From contig NZ_CP139249.1 of NCBI RefSeq assembly GCF_034064985.1, forward strand, positions 3,224,001 through 3,288,000: 64,000 nt of DNA, read 5' to 3'. The notes under the pieces were generated by a model, which was given only the letters and a program-made list of their open reading frames with translations, was not told where the DNA came from and made no database searches. Source of the DNA: Acinetobacter pittii. GTDB lineage: Bacteria > Pseudomonadota > Gammaproteobacteria > Pseudomonadales > Moraxellaceae. Shown in pieces: positions 18,110 to 27,027 of this stretch. Within the stretch, counting starts at the first letter, position 1; every line of letters starts with the position of its first letter. A program made the position numbers and the translations under genes.

Positions 18110-18446
18110 TATCATAAACTAATTATTGAGAACTACTTTAATTGCTTAAATATTTATCAGTGATATGGTCTTTGTTAGATTTTTTTGAAATAAAAGAATA
18201 AATTTAATTAAATAAATCAATATTTAAAGTTTGATATGTTAGATATTGAATTGACATAAGCTGCCCATAATTCCTTCATTCAAAACCTAATTTAGTCACG
18301 GTCTTTCTAACAGAATTACAGTCTGACTAACCTCTAATGATCTTAAATAATAAATAACAGTAAAAATACTTTCTGTTATAGGGATAGGTAGTCTATAGAT
18401 TGTTTTATGTATGTGGACAAATCCAGACTTGTCCACATATTTAAAA
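18110..18446. other. AT-rich spacer without a recognised gene
   Basis: Lies between the toxin operon promoter and the orphan 272-residue gene. I see no open frame of note, only AT-rich sequence with scattered short repeats. The stretch at 18422-18440 (GACTTGTCCACATA) repeats, inverted, the TGTGGACA at 18412, a small hairpin. Confidence 0.4.
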
Positions 18447-19265
18447 TTAGGAGTCACTACCTATGCGTTTGCGTTCACGACTTCTAAAATTTTTCACATA
18501 TAGGCCATCAATCATTTCTTTTGGCTCTAAAGCTAAGGCGCAATTAGCTAAAGTAGCAATTGTATTATCTGTTAACTTAAAGTCATTAGGTAAGAAACCA
18601 TATTCTTTCTGACGATTACATTCAATAGCTTCAAATAAAGCTCTAAAATAATCAACTAAGGAAGCTCTCTCACCTCTTGTTGCCACTTCAGTAATAGAAT
18701 CAATAGCAATAGGTACGGCCATTCTTGCATCTTCAGCGATAACTTTCATTACATCATCTAACCGAGGCCAATATTTAAGATCAAACCGACCTTGGAGTTG
18801 CTTTAATTTATCTAGCAAAGATGTTCTAAAATACGGATTATTCTGAGATGCTTCACGAATTACATTACCAATGTGATAATGGGTATCTGTCATAAAGCCA
18901 GAAGTATTTATTAACTCGGATCTAGTTTCTAGGAGAGCTGCTAATTCATGAGCTTTAATAGAAATTTGCTGATTAATCTCATTCAATTTTTTCTGAGCAG
19001 CTCTAGACTTTATTACTTCCTCTGGACTATGCATTGAAGTAATTTCTACTAACAAATCTAAAAAATTTGTGAGGGCTTGATGATATTTCCCTAGTTTTGA
19101 ATACAACTCACTATAAGCATGTTGTAACTCAACTTTACGCTCAAGTAACCTATCAATGATTATATTTTCACTAGGAAGTATCTTGGCTTGCGTATTAGTA
19201 GCTTTTTTATCTAATAGAATAGCTACACATACCTCTTGAGCTTTTATTTCATCTATAGACTTCAT
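18447..19265 (-). CDS. Hypothetical protein, helical, unknown function
   Basis: A 272-residue protein I do not recognise. It is soluble, with no signal peptide or membrane segment. The N-terminal half is strongly helical and probably coiled-coil (residues about 35-115: LLERKVELQHAYSELYSKLG through KKLNEINQQISIKAHELAAL). The C-terminal half is a mixed domain with KYWPRLDDVMKVIAEDARMAVPIAIDSITEV. A possible AGAGATGA ribosome-binding site precedes the ATG. It stands alone between the toxin operon and the ars cluster with long AT-rich flanks. Confidence 0.6.
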   Translation of the reverse strand: MKSIDEIKAQEVCVAILLDKKATNTQAKILPSENIIIDRLLERKVELQHAYSELYSKLGKYHQALTNFLDLLVEITSMHSPEEVIKSRAAQKKLNEINQQISIKAHELAALLETRSELINTSGFMTDTHYHIGNVIREASQNNPYFRTSLLDKLKQLQGRFDLKYWPRLDDVMKVIAEDARMAVPIAIDSITEVATRGERASLVDYFRALFEAIECNRQKEYGFLPNDFKLTDNTIATLANCALALEPKEMIDGLYVKNFRSRERKRIGSDS

Positions 19266-19561
19266 GATTTCATCTCTGTAATTGGTTCTGCTTACAGTGT
19301 AATTAGCTCAATTAAATCTGTCGGTATCTGAGTAATAACAACTTTTGTAGTACTCAGATACCTCCTTACTCATGAAAGAGTATATAAACAGTAGACTAGT
19401 TTTATTGGGAATTATATTAAGCAACTAGAGTCTAGTTAAAATTTTCCAGTTATTGATCACTAACTAAATTAGAACCAATACCACCAAAAAAAAATATAAG
19501 TGTTTGATATAAAAAATATATAAACCTTCTATATCTTTAGCCATCCTTTATTTAAGAATTT
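19266..19561. other. AT-rich spacer between the orphan gene and arsO
   Basis: Contains GTATCTGAGTAATAACAAC and an inverted GTACTCAGATACC partner around 19323-19362, a possible hairpin behind the orphan gene's promoter. No coding frame seen. Confidence 0.4.
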
Positions 19562-20629
19562 TTAATCTATAGCTAAGTAAACAGCTATTTCATCGACTAC
19601 TGCTTTGGCTGTTCTAGAAACCCCAATTAATGTTGCCGATGCCATGCCTGTCCATTCACCATAACCAACTAGCCAAAGGTTGTTTATTTTTATTGAACGC
19701 CCATCATTGACAGCAACAGTCTGATTAGGTTCTATCACTCCTAGACTCCTTAAGTGATTTAGGGATGCTTTGAAGCCTGTACACCAAATCACAGCATCAA
19801 CCAATTGTGTTGAACCATCCTCCCAAACAACCGAATATTCTTTAAATGCTTTAAAGGGTTCTCTGCTATGTAATACCCCACGTTCACGTGCATCTTTGAC
19901 ACTATCAATCATGACAATATCCCCTAGACCACCAATGGGTTGATCAACTATTCGTCCCTCCTGTTGTGCCTTCAAACGTTCTGTTGCTCGAAGGAATAAA
20001 ACACGCCCATCAACATCATCCGATAAAAATTGAGGAGGATTTACTGTGATCCAAATAGTGTCTGCAACTTCTGAAACTTCAGCAAGAATTTGAGCACCAG
20101 AGTTACCTCCTCCTATCACTAGAACCTTTTTATTAATAAAAGGTTCTGGATTAACATAATGTGCTGAATGGGTTTGTATTCCTTTAAATCTTTCTAATCC
20201 TTCGTAATGTGGAATATAAGGCTGACTCCATGTACCTGTAGCACTGACAACGGCCTTTGCTCGCCAATATTTATCACCCGCATATACATCTAAGCAGTCA
20301 TTTTTTTTCTCAATATGATCAACATGTATAGGTCGAATGACAGGAAATTGATAGCGTTGTTCGTATGCAGATAAGTATTGAATCACCTCATTCCGCGTTG
20401 GATAAGTTTGTTCAGTTTTTGGCATCATCCAGCCCGACAACGAACTCCAAGTATTTGGAGAAAAAAGACGTAAAGACTCCCAAGCATGTAACCATGCACC
20501 ACCTGCCTGATTTTGGTCATCTAAAATCACAAATGGAATTTTCTTACGTTTTAAAAAATAGGCTGTAGCAAGAGCTGCTTGTCCACCACCAATAATGACT
20601 ACATCTACTTCAGCTTGTAATTGAGACAA
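19562..20629 (-). CDS. arsO: ArsO-type flavin-dependent monooxygenase of the arsenic cluster
   Basis: A 355-residue flavoprotein with two dinucleotide-binding motifs, [17 protein letters not shown] (FAD, N terminus) and [16 protein letters not shown] (NADPH, about residue 168). The Baeyer-Villiger/FMO-like ATGTWSQP linker lies between them. ArsO proteins accompany ars operons; a role in arsenical oxidation is assumed but not firmly proven. The start is TTG, with GGGAGAG six bases upstream, and no better ATG is present. It is the last gene of the ars cluster, separated from trxB by a hairpin, so it may be transcribed at a reduced level. Confidence 0.8.
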   Translation of the reverse strand: MSQLQAEVDVVIIGGGQAALATAYFLKRKKIPFVILDDQNQAGGAWLHAWESLRLFSPNTWSSLSGWMMPKTEQTYPTRNEVIQYLSAYEQRYQFPVIRPIHVDHIEKKNDCLDVYAGDKYWRAKAVVSATGTWSQPYIPHYEGLERFKGIQTHSAHYVNPEPFINKKVLVIGGGNSGAQILAEVSEVADTIWITVNPPQFLSDDVDGRVLFLRATERLKAQQEGRIVDQPIGGLGDIVMIDSVKDARERGVLHSREPFKAFKEYSVVWEDGSTQLVDAVIWCTGFKASLNHLRSLGVIEPNQTVAVNDGRSIKINNLWLVGYGEWTGMASATLIGVSRTAKAVVDEIAVYLAID

Positions 20630-20669
20630 ATTATCTCTCCCTCTTCTTTATTGTCATAAACAAAATCAA

Positions 20670-20698
20670 AAGCCCAGCCTGTTTAACAGACTGGGCTT
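20670..20698. terminator. Hairpin between trxB and arsO
   Basis: AAGCCCAG / CTGGGCTT with an inner CTG...CAG pairing, followed on the minus strand by TTTTGATTTTG. Probably a partial terminator inside the ars cluster. Confidence 0.65.
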
Positions 20699-20733
20699 AT
20701 TTCTTAAAACTTTCAAGTGATTGAATTAGCTTT

Positions 20734-21686
<953 letters not shown>

Positions 21687-21704
21687 TTAGTTCTCTCCAA
21701 TGTG

Positions 21705-22409
21705 TTACAGACTACGCTGGTTAACACGTTTAGATAATTCTTCAGCAGATTCTTTACGCTCAGAATATCGATCAGTTAGATACAGGCTTTGTCCACGCGT
21801 AAGTAATGTAAACTTATAGAGTTCTTCCATCACATCTACTATACGATCGTAATAAGAAGATGCTTTCATACGTCCATCTTCTTCAAACTCTAAAAAGGCT
21901 TTAGGAATTGAAGATTGATTCGGGATTGTAATCATCCGCATCCAGCGCCCCAAAATACGCATCTGGTTAACGCTATTAAAAGATTGTGAACCACCACTAA
22001 CTTGCATAAGTGCTAAAGTTTTACCTTGCGTCGCACGTATTGCACCACCAGCCAAAGGAATCCAGTCGATTTGGGATTTAAAAATAGAACTCATAGAACC
22101 ATGACGCTCAGGTGAACACCAAACCATACCCTCTGACCAAGCCAAAAGTTCATGCAATTCTTTTACTTTTGGATGTTCAGTATCGGCATCTTCTGGCAAA
22201 GGCAATCCTTTCGGATGAAAGATTTTCACCTCAGCACCAAACTCCTCCAAGATTCGTCCTGCTTCCATCACCGCTAAACGACTATAAGAACGTTCACGAT
22301 TCGAGCCATATAACAATAAGATGCGTGGTGCATGATCCAGTGCTTTAGCTTGAACTTTCTCTAAAGTAGGTCGATCAAGAAGATTCATATCAACATTTGG
22401 GAGATTCAT
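21705..22409 (-). CDS. arsH: ArsH, NADPH-dependent FMN reductase / organoarsenical oxidase
   Basis: A 234-residue flavodoxin-like protein. The FMN phosphate loop [15 protein letters not shown] lies near residue 35, and [18 protein letters not shown] is the ArsH/NADPH:FMN reductase signature. ArsH oxidises trivalent methyl- and aromatic arsenicals to the less toxic pentavalent forms. The ATG at 22409 begins five bases after the acr3 stop codon; an upstream TTG at 22427 would overlap acr3. Conserved position after acr3 in the operon. Confidence 0.92.
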   Translation of the reverse strand: MNLPNVDMNLLDRPTLEKVQAKALDHAPRILLLYGSNRERSYSRLAVMEAGRILEEFGAEVKIFHPKGLPLPEDADTEHPKVKELHELLAWSEGMVWCSPERHGSMSSIFKSQIDWIPLAGGAIRATQGKTLALMQVSGGSQSFNSVNQMRILGRWMRMITIPNQSSIPKAFLEFEEDGRMKASSYYDRIVDVMEELYKFTLLTRGQSLYLTDRYSERKESAEELSKRVNQRSL

Positions 22410-22413
22410 AGAT

Positions 22414-23454
22414 TTACACCGATTCAAAATACTTTTTTCTTAGCCATAAAGAGACACTGACCAAAGCAATCAAAACTGGTACTTCAACTAATGGCCCAAT
22501 GACTGTAGTAAATGCCACAGGCGATGCTAAACCAAAGGTTGCAATGGCTACAGCCAGTGCTAACTCAAAATTATTACCCGCAGCAGTAAATGAAATTGCT
22601 GTAGTTTTTGGGTAGTCATTACCCATCCACTTACTCATAAAGAAACTAATGAAGAACATTACGATAAAGTAAATTGTTAATGGAATCGCAATTCGAATTA
22701 CATCCAAAGGCAGACTCACTACATCTCCACCTTTGAGACTAAACATAGCAACAATAGTAAACAGTAATGCCAATAGACTTAATGGACTGATCTTCGGTAA
22801 AAAGACATTTTGGTACCACTCTAAGCCTTTGGCGTTGACTAAGATCAAACGGGTCAAGAAACCAAGAAAAAAAGGAATACCCAAGTAAATTAATACCGCG
22901 TGGGTAATCGTCCAAAAATCCACATTGATTACTTGCCCAGCAATACCAAAATAAGGTGGTAAGAAGGTAAGAAATAACCAAGCATAAGTACTAAAGAACA
23001 AAATCTGAAAGATACTATTGAATGCAACCAATGCTGCTACATATTGGTTATCGCCGCAGGCTAAACCATTCCAAACTAAAACCATTGCAATACAACGAGC
23101 TAATCCGATCAGGATTAGTCCAGTCATATACTCTGGATAGCTATGCAAAAAAATAATTGCTAATGCAAACATTAATACAGGAGCAATAATCCAGTTCTGT
23201 ACTAAAGACAAAGTTAATGTTCTTTTGTCTTTAAATACTTGTGGTAGAGCTGCATAGTCCACTTTGGCTAACGGTGGATACATCATCAGAATCAAACCAA
23301 TCGCAATTGGAATATTGACAGAATCCACACTCATTTTGTCTAAAGTAACGGAAGCTTGAGGTAAGAAGACACCTATCGCAATCCCCAACCCCATCGCAAT
23401 GAAAATCCATAGCGTCAGGTTACGATCTAAAAATGACAGTCTTTGTTGAGCCAT
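22414..23454 (-). CDS. acr3: ACR3-family arsenite efflux permease
   Basis: A 346-residue membrane protein with about ten helices of the BART superfamily, which exports As(III). Diagnostic motifs are [19 protein letters not shown], with the conserved helix cysteine needed for arsenite transport, and [18 protein letters not shown] near the end. It is not an ArsB-type antiporter (ArsB is longer and has a different topology). The ATG at 23454 is used; an earlier frame start at 23496 would overlap arsC. Located between arsC and arsH. Confidence 0.93.
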   Translation of the reverse strand: MAQQRLSFLDRNLTLWIFIAMGLGIAIGVFLPQASVTLDKMSVDSVNIPIAIGLILMMYPPLAKVDYAALPQVFKDKRTLTLSLVQNWIIAPVLMFALAIIFLHSYPEYMTGLILIGLARCIAMVLVWNGLACGDNQYVAALVAFNSIFQILFFSTYAWLFLTFLPPYFGIAGQVINVDFWTITHAVLIYLGIPFFLGFLTRLILVNAKGLEWYQNVFLPKISPLSLLALLFTIVAMFSLKGGDVVSLPLDVIRIAIPLTIYFIVMFFISFFMSKWMGNDYPKTTAISFTAAGNNFELALAVAIATFGLASPVAFTTVIGPLVEVPVLIALVSVSLWLRKKYFESV

Positions 23455-23461
23455 GATTTTC

Positions 23462-23935
23462 TCATTCAATATCTGATATGTGATTGATTGCAGCAATTAA
23501 TTCAGGACGAGACATATTTGCTGTATCAAGTGCAAATAAAGCATCTAAACGACGGTTGATATGGTCTACTGTCACTTGGAAAGCTTTTAATTTTTCCTCT
23601 TTAGGCAAGTCTAAATGTGATGGATCAGCCAAGCCCCAATGTGCCTTGATCGCTCCCCCCAAATAAAGAGGACAAGCTTCTTGAGCTGCTGAATCACACA
23701 CAGTAATCACTACATCAGGTTTATATTGCTCACAGTCATCAATGGTTTTACTCCATAAACCTTCTGTTGAAAGACCAAGGTTTTCCAAAGTTTCAATAGT
23801 CAATGGATGCACCTGTCCTGATGGCTTACTACCCGCACTGTATGCTTTCCAGTCATGAGGAGCACGACTGTTAAAAAGCACTTCAGACAAAATGCTACGA
23901 CAACTATTTCCAGTACACAAAAAAAGGAATTTCAT
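23462..23935 (-). CDS. arsC: Arsenate reductase, thioredoxin-coupled (low-molecular-weight phosphatase fold)
   Basis: A 157-residue protein with the P-loop CTGNSCRS at the N terminus (nucleophilic Cys) and the redox pair in [12 protein letters not shown] (around residues 79-89). These three cysteines define the thioredoxin-coupled ArsC, which reduces As(V) to As(III). WGLADPSHL carries the general acid Asp. A second, unrelated arsenate reductase lies two genes upstream. It overlaps neither neighbour and begins seven bases after the arsR stop. Confidence 0.93.
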   Translation of the reverse strand: MKFLFLCTGNSCRSILSEVLFNSRAPHDWKAYSAGSKPSGQVHPLTIETLENLGLSTEGLWSKTIDDCEQYKPDVVITVCDSAAQEACPLYLGGAIKAHWGLADPSHLDLPKEEKLKAFQVTVDHINRRLDALFALDTANMSRPELIAAINHISDIE

Positions 23936-23941
23936 AATCTA

Positions 23942-24265
23942 TTACTCACAATAACTATTTATAGAAAGCGTGTTGGTATTGCTTACAACTTGACTAGATG
24001 ATGTTTTTTTCAAAGTATCTAGAATTTCAAAACACCATGCTGGAAGTTGTTGATTAATGCTGTAGTACACCCATTGGCTTTGTCGTCTGTCTTGTAAGAG
24101 ACCAGAAGAGCGTAATAAAGCTAAATGCCTAGAAATCTTTGGTTGACTCAGTTGTAGCTTTTCTGTCAGATCACAAACACAGAGTTCTTTATTCTCAGCA
24201 ATTAAAGTGACAATATTGAGACGGGTTTCATCTGATAAGCATTTAAAAAAATTAACTTGATCCAT
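23942..24265 (-). CDS. arsR: ArsR-family As(III)-responsive repressor
   Basis: A 107-residue winged-helix protein. The metal-binding motif ELCVCDLTEKL sits at about residues 27-37 with the paired cysteines at the start of the recognition region, followed by LSQPKISRHLALLRSSGLL. This is the classic ArsR arsenite sensor, which leaves DNA when As(III) binds. It is second in the cluster, behind the glutaredoxin-type arsC and in front of the thioredoxin-type arsC. Confidence 0.93.
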   Translation of the reverse strand: MDQVNFFKCLSDETRLNIVTLIAENKELCVCDLTEKLQLSQPKISRHLALLRSSGLLQDRRQSQWVYYSINQQLPAWCFEILDTLKKTSSSQVVSNTNTLSINSYCE

Positions 24266-24320
24266 CTTTGCTACCTATAAATTTGGATATGCAGATAATC
24301 ACATACAAGAACTAAATTTT

Positions 24321-24755
24321 TTAATTTACTCTCTGACCATTTTCGTCGATCACTTGTTCACCATCTTCTTTAGTGAAAGCACCTTTTTGTGGTAATGGCA
24401 GAATATCCAAGACAACTTCTGAAGGACGACTTAAGCGAGTACCTAATTCAGTAACAACAAATGGTCGATTAATCAAAATAGGATGTTCAAGCATAAAACT
24501 GAGTAGTTGTTCATCACTCAAATCACTACGATCAAGCTGTAAATCCCGATAAGGATCTACATTCTGACGAATAGCCTCTCTTACTGTTAAGTTTGCATCC
24601 TGAATCAATTTAACTAATTCGTCATGACTAGGTGGTGTAATGAGATATTCAATAACGGTTGGTTCAATTCCTGTATTGCGAATCAAAGCCAAAGTATTCC
24701 GAGAGGTGCCACAAGCAGGATTGTGATAAATCTTTACATCTAATGAAGTTGTCAT
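24321..24755 (-). CDS. arsC: Arsenate reductase, glutaredoxin-coupled (ArsC/Spx fold)
   Basis: A 144-residue protein that starts with KIYHNPACGTSRNTLALIRN, where the single catalytic Cys is about residue 15. It ends with RPFVVTELGTRLSRPSEVVLDILP, the Arg-containing region that holds arsenate in the plasmid R773-type enzyme. It reduces As(V) using glutathione and glutaredoxin, in contrast to the thioredoxin-type ArsC downstream. First gene of the cluster, directly behind a probable ArsR operator. Confidence 0.93.
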   Translation of the reverse strand: MTTSLDVKIYHNPACGTSRNTLALIRNTGIEPTVIEYLITPPSHDELVKLIQDANLTVREAIRQNVDPYRDLQLDRSDLSDEQLLSFMLEHPILINRPFVVTELGTRLSRPSEVVLDILPLPQKGAFTKEDGEQVIDENGQRVN

Positions 24756-24787
24756 GAAACTGGGACCTCTAATATATTAATATCTTT

Positions 24788-24823
24788 ATATATGAATTAG
24801 CATATATATGCAACTTCATATAT
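24788..24823. promoter_or_regulatory. Probable ArsR operator, nested palindrome
   Basis: Outer arms ATATATGAA (24788-24796) and TTCATATAT (24815-24823) enclose a perfect inner palindrome GCATATATATGC (24800-24811). It lies 33 bases upstream of the first ars gene. The ATA-rich dyad fits the ArsR-family binding style. Confidence 0.65.
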
Positions 24824-24979
24824 GATGGTCTGCAAAATACAATCCATTAAATAAGCTAGTTAAATTTGAAAAACTGCTGTAAACAATTCATTTTAGATTA
24901 AGAATTTAGCAATAATATTAAATAAGCCAATATACGTATCAGTAAGTTTGAGAAACAAATGTGATCACTAACTTTTTAT

Positions 24980-25366
24980 TCAGGCTAACTTCTTCAGTAC
25001 ACCACATTTGTCCACTGTACATAACCCATCACAAGTCTTTCTTATTTCTAATAGCTGCTGTATGAGTTTCTGCTGATTCCGAATATTTTCCTCTACATCG
25101 TTAATATGTGAATCGATAAGCTCATTCACATCAGAACAATTTAGATTAGGCAGATCCTTATAATTTAGTAATTTTTTGATTTCAATTAAGTTCATATTCA
25201 AAGAACGACAATTCACAATGAATTTCAACCGATCAATGTAATCTTCAGTATATAGTCTATAGTTACCTTGAGTTCGATCAGGTTGCGGGATTAAACCTTC
25301 TTTTTCATAAAACCGTATTGTCAGTACTGAGCACGACGTTTTCTCAGAGAGCTCTCCTATCTTCAT
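24980..25366 (-). CDS. MerR-family metal regulator, CadR/PbrR-like
   Basis: A 128-residue MerR protein. It has an N-terminal winged helix (MKIGELSEKTSCSVLTIRFYEKEGL), the dimerisation helix, and a C-terminal metal loop with cysteines in CDGLCTVDKCGVLKKL, which resembles the Cd(II)/Pb(II)/Zn(II) group. A further cysteine occurs in LNCSDVNEL, matching the conserved mid-helix metal Cys of the CadR group. It is divergent from a CDF-feoAB operon whose promoter contains a perfect MerR-type operator. The metal is inferred only to be a divalent soft or borderline ion. A start two codons earlier (25372) is possible. Confidence 0.85.
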   Translation of the reverse strand: MKIGELSEKTSCSVLTIRFYEKEGLIPQPDRTQGNYRLYTEDYIDRLKFIVNCRSLNMNLIEIKKLLNYKDLPNLNCSDVNELIDSHINDVEENIRNQQKLIQQLLEIRKTCDGLCTVDKCGVLKKLA

Positions 25367-25393
25367 AAACATTAGAAATACTCAAAATCCAAC

Positions 25394-25424
25394 TTGACTC
25401 TATAGTAGCTATAGAGATTTTAAT
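25394..25424 (+). promoter_or_regulatory. MerR-type promoter/operator for the CDF-feoAB operon
   Basis: -35 TTGACT (25394-25399) and -10-like TTTAAT (25419-25424) are separated by 19 bp. The spacer region carries the perfect dyad CTCTATAG-TAG-CTATAGAG (25398-25416). This is the canonical layout for a MerR-activated promoter. Confidence 0.85.
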
Positions 25425-25441
25425 ATGCAATAAGTAAAGAT

Positions 25442-26755
25442 ATGACTATGGGCACATCAATGAGTGGTTGCGGTTGTAATAAAGAAAGTTCTTGTGAAGA
25501 CACTAAGCAAAATCAAAATGAATCAGAAACAAATTCTGGTAACAGTAAAGATTTAACTGCTGAAGAAAGTAAAAGCTCTTGTTGTGGTAATGAAGTACCA
25601 CAACAATCTAAGCCAGATGAAAAAGATTCTTGTGCTAGTACTCAGCCATGTTCTACGCAGTCAAACTCATGTTGCACCCCAGATTCAATAAGTTCACCTG
25701 AGATAATCAGTGATAATGAGGGTGTAGCGACTTTCATCAGTGACTATAAAATCCCTAAAATGGATTGTTCCGCAGAGGAACAAATGGTTCGGATGACTTT
25801 ATCTTCTTTGGTAAATGTTAAGAGGCTAGTTTTTGATTTGCCGAATCGAAACCTAAAAGTTATGCATAATGGTGAAAGTAATGAAATCACTGCAAAACTT
25901 GAAGCTCTTGGGTTTGGCGCTAAATTAAATAAAACTGAAGCCTATGTAAATAAAGAGCATGCAAAAGAAATCAGTACGTTTCTGATTCCGAAAATGGATT
26001 GCTCTGCTGAGGAGCAAATGGTTCGTATGGCATTGTCTCCAGTGAGTGAGGTCAAAGGACTAATATTTGATTTACCTAATCGGAAATTAAAAGTTTTTCA
26101 TAATGATGGTCTTAATGAAATTACTAGCAAACTTGAAGCACTTGGTTTTGGAGCCAAACTTGAAAGTACCGCTGCCTCTGTGGGTGAAATGCCTGAAAAA
26201 GCAGATACGTCTGAACAAGCAAAAGTTTTAAAAATTCTTTTAGCGATTAATCTCCTATTATTCTTTATAGAGTTTATCAGTGGTTTGGTAGCTGCCTCTA
26301 CAGGCTTGATTGCTGACTCATTGGATATGCTTGCTGATGCCACAGTGTTTGGTATAGCACTGTTTGTTGTTGGTAAAAGTGTAAAAAAACAATTAAAAGC
26401 AGCGCATCTTTCAGGCTGGTTACAGTTAATTCTCGCTACTTCTGTAATTGTAGATGTTGTGCGTCGGTTCATTTATGGTAGTGAGCCAGAGTCTTTCTTG
26501 ATGATTGGAATTGCTGCTTTAGCGCTAATTGCCAATTTTTATTGTATATACCTAATGTCTCATCAAAAAAATGATGGTGCACACATGAAGGCTAGTTGGG
26601 TCTTTTTATCCAATGATATCATAGTCAATTTTGGTGTGATTTGTGCAGGGATACTAGTTGCTTTGACAGGTTCCGCATATCCAGATCTTGTTATAGGAAT
26701 AATTGTTTCACTTTTCGTACTTAACGGTGCTCGAAAAATTTTGGCATTGAAATAA
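25442..26755 (+). CDS. Cation efflux (CDF-like) transporter with a Cys-rich tail and two HMA-like repeats at the N terminus
   Basis: A 437-residue protein. Residues 1-80 are Cys- and Ser-rich (CGCN, SSCCGN, SNSCCTPDS). Residues about 105-150 and 180-225 are two near-identical metal-binding-like repeats, each opening with IPKMDCSAEEQMVRM and ending LEALGFGAKL. The C-terminal half has about six hydrophobic helices with the CDF features GLIADSLDMLADATVFGIAL (the D-x3-D metal site) and a second site in helix V (SNDIIVNFGV). It probably exports a divalent cation. The Cys in each repeat may load metal. First gene of an operon with feoA and feoB, 11 bases apart. Confidence 0.8.
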   Translation: MTMGTSMSGCGCNKESSCEDTKQNQNESETNSGNSKDLTAEESKSSCCGNEVPQQSKPDEKDSCASTQPCSTQSNSCCTPDSISSPEIISDNEGVATFISDYKIPKMDCSAEEQMVRMTLSSLVNVKRLVFDLPNRNLKVMHNGESNEITAKLEALGFGAKLNKTEAYVNKEHAKEISTFLIPKMDCSAEEQMVRMALSPVSEVKGLIFDLPNRKLKVFHNDGLNEITSKLEALGFGAKLESTAASVGEMPEKADTSEQAKVLKILLAINLLLFFIEFISGLVAASTGLIADSLDMLADATVFGIALFVVGKSVKKQLKAAHLSGWLQLILATSVIVDVVRRFIYGSEPESFLMIGIAALALIANFYCIYLMSHQKNDGAHMKASWVFLSNDIIVNFGVICAGILVALTGSAYPDLVIGIIVSLFVLNGARKILALK

Positions 26756-26766
26756 GAGTATTAAAA

Positions 26767-27027
26767 ATGAATTTATTCCAAGTTAAACCAAACGAATTTG
26801 TCAAAATTGTTGACCTAAAAAAAGGTAACCAATATTTAGATAAAAATGATCCAGTTCTCGAACGACTTGAATTGTTAGGTTTCAGAATTGGTGAAACTTT
26901 ACAAGTTCTAGCTAAGGGACTTTTCGGTGGTGATCCAGTATTGGTTCAAATTGAAACTTCTCGATTTGCGTTAAGAAAGAATGAAGCTGAACGAATTTTT
27001 GTAGAGATTGTTTCAAATGAACAGTAA
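26767..27027 (+). CDS. feoA: FeoA-domain protein
   Basis: An 86-residue SH3-like FeoA protein, recognised by LERLELLGFRIGETLQVLAKGLFGGDPVLVQI and FALRKNEAERIFVEI. In known systems FeoA stimulates FeoB by binding it at the membrane. Its last codons overlap the start of feoB (ATG at 27017), so the two are translationally coupled. Confidence 0.88.
   Translation: MNLFQVKPNEFVKIVDLKKGNQYLDKNDPVLERLELLGFRIGETLQVLAKGLFGGDPVLVQIETSRFALRKNEAERIFVEIVSNEQ

Noticed and set aside
20670..20698. ArsR operator near arsO
   Set aside because: The dyad is GC-rich, has flanking T runs and lies after a stop codon, so it is a terminator-like hairpin.
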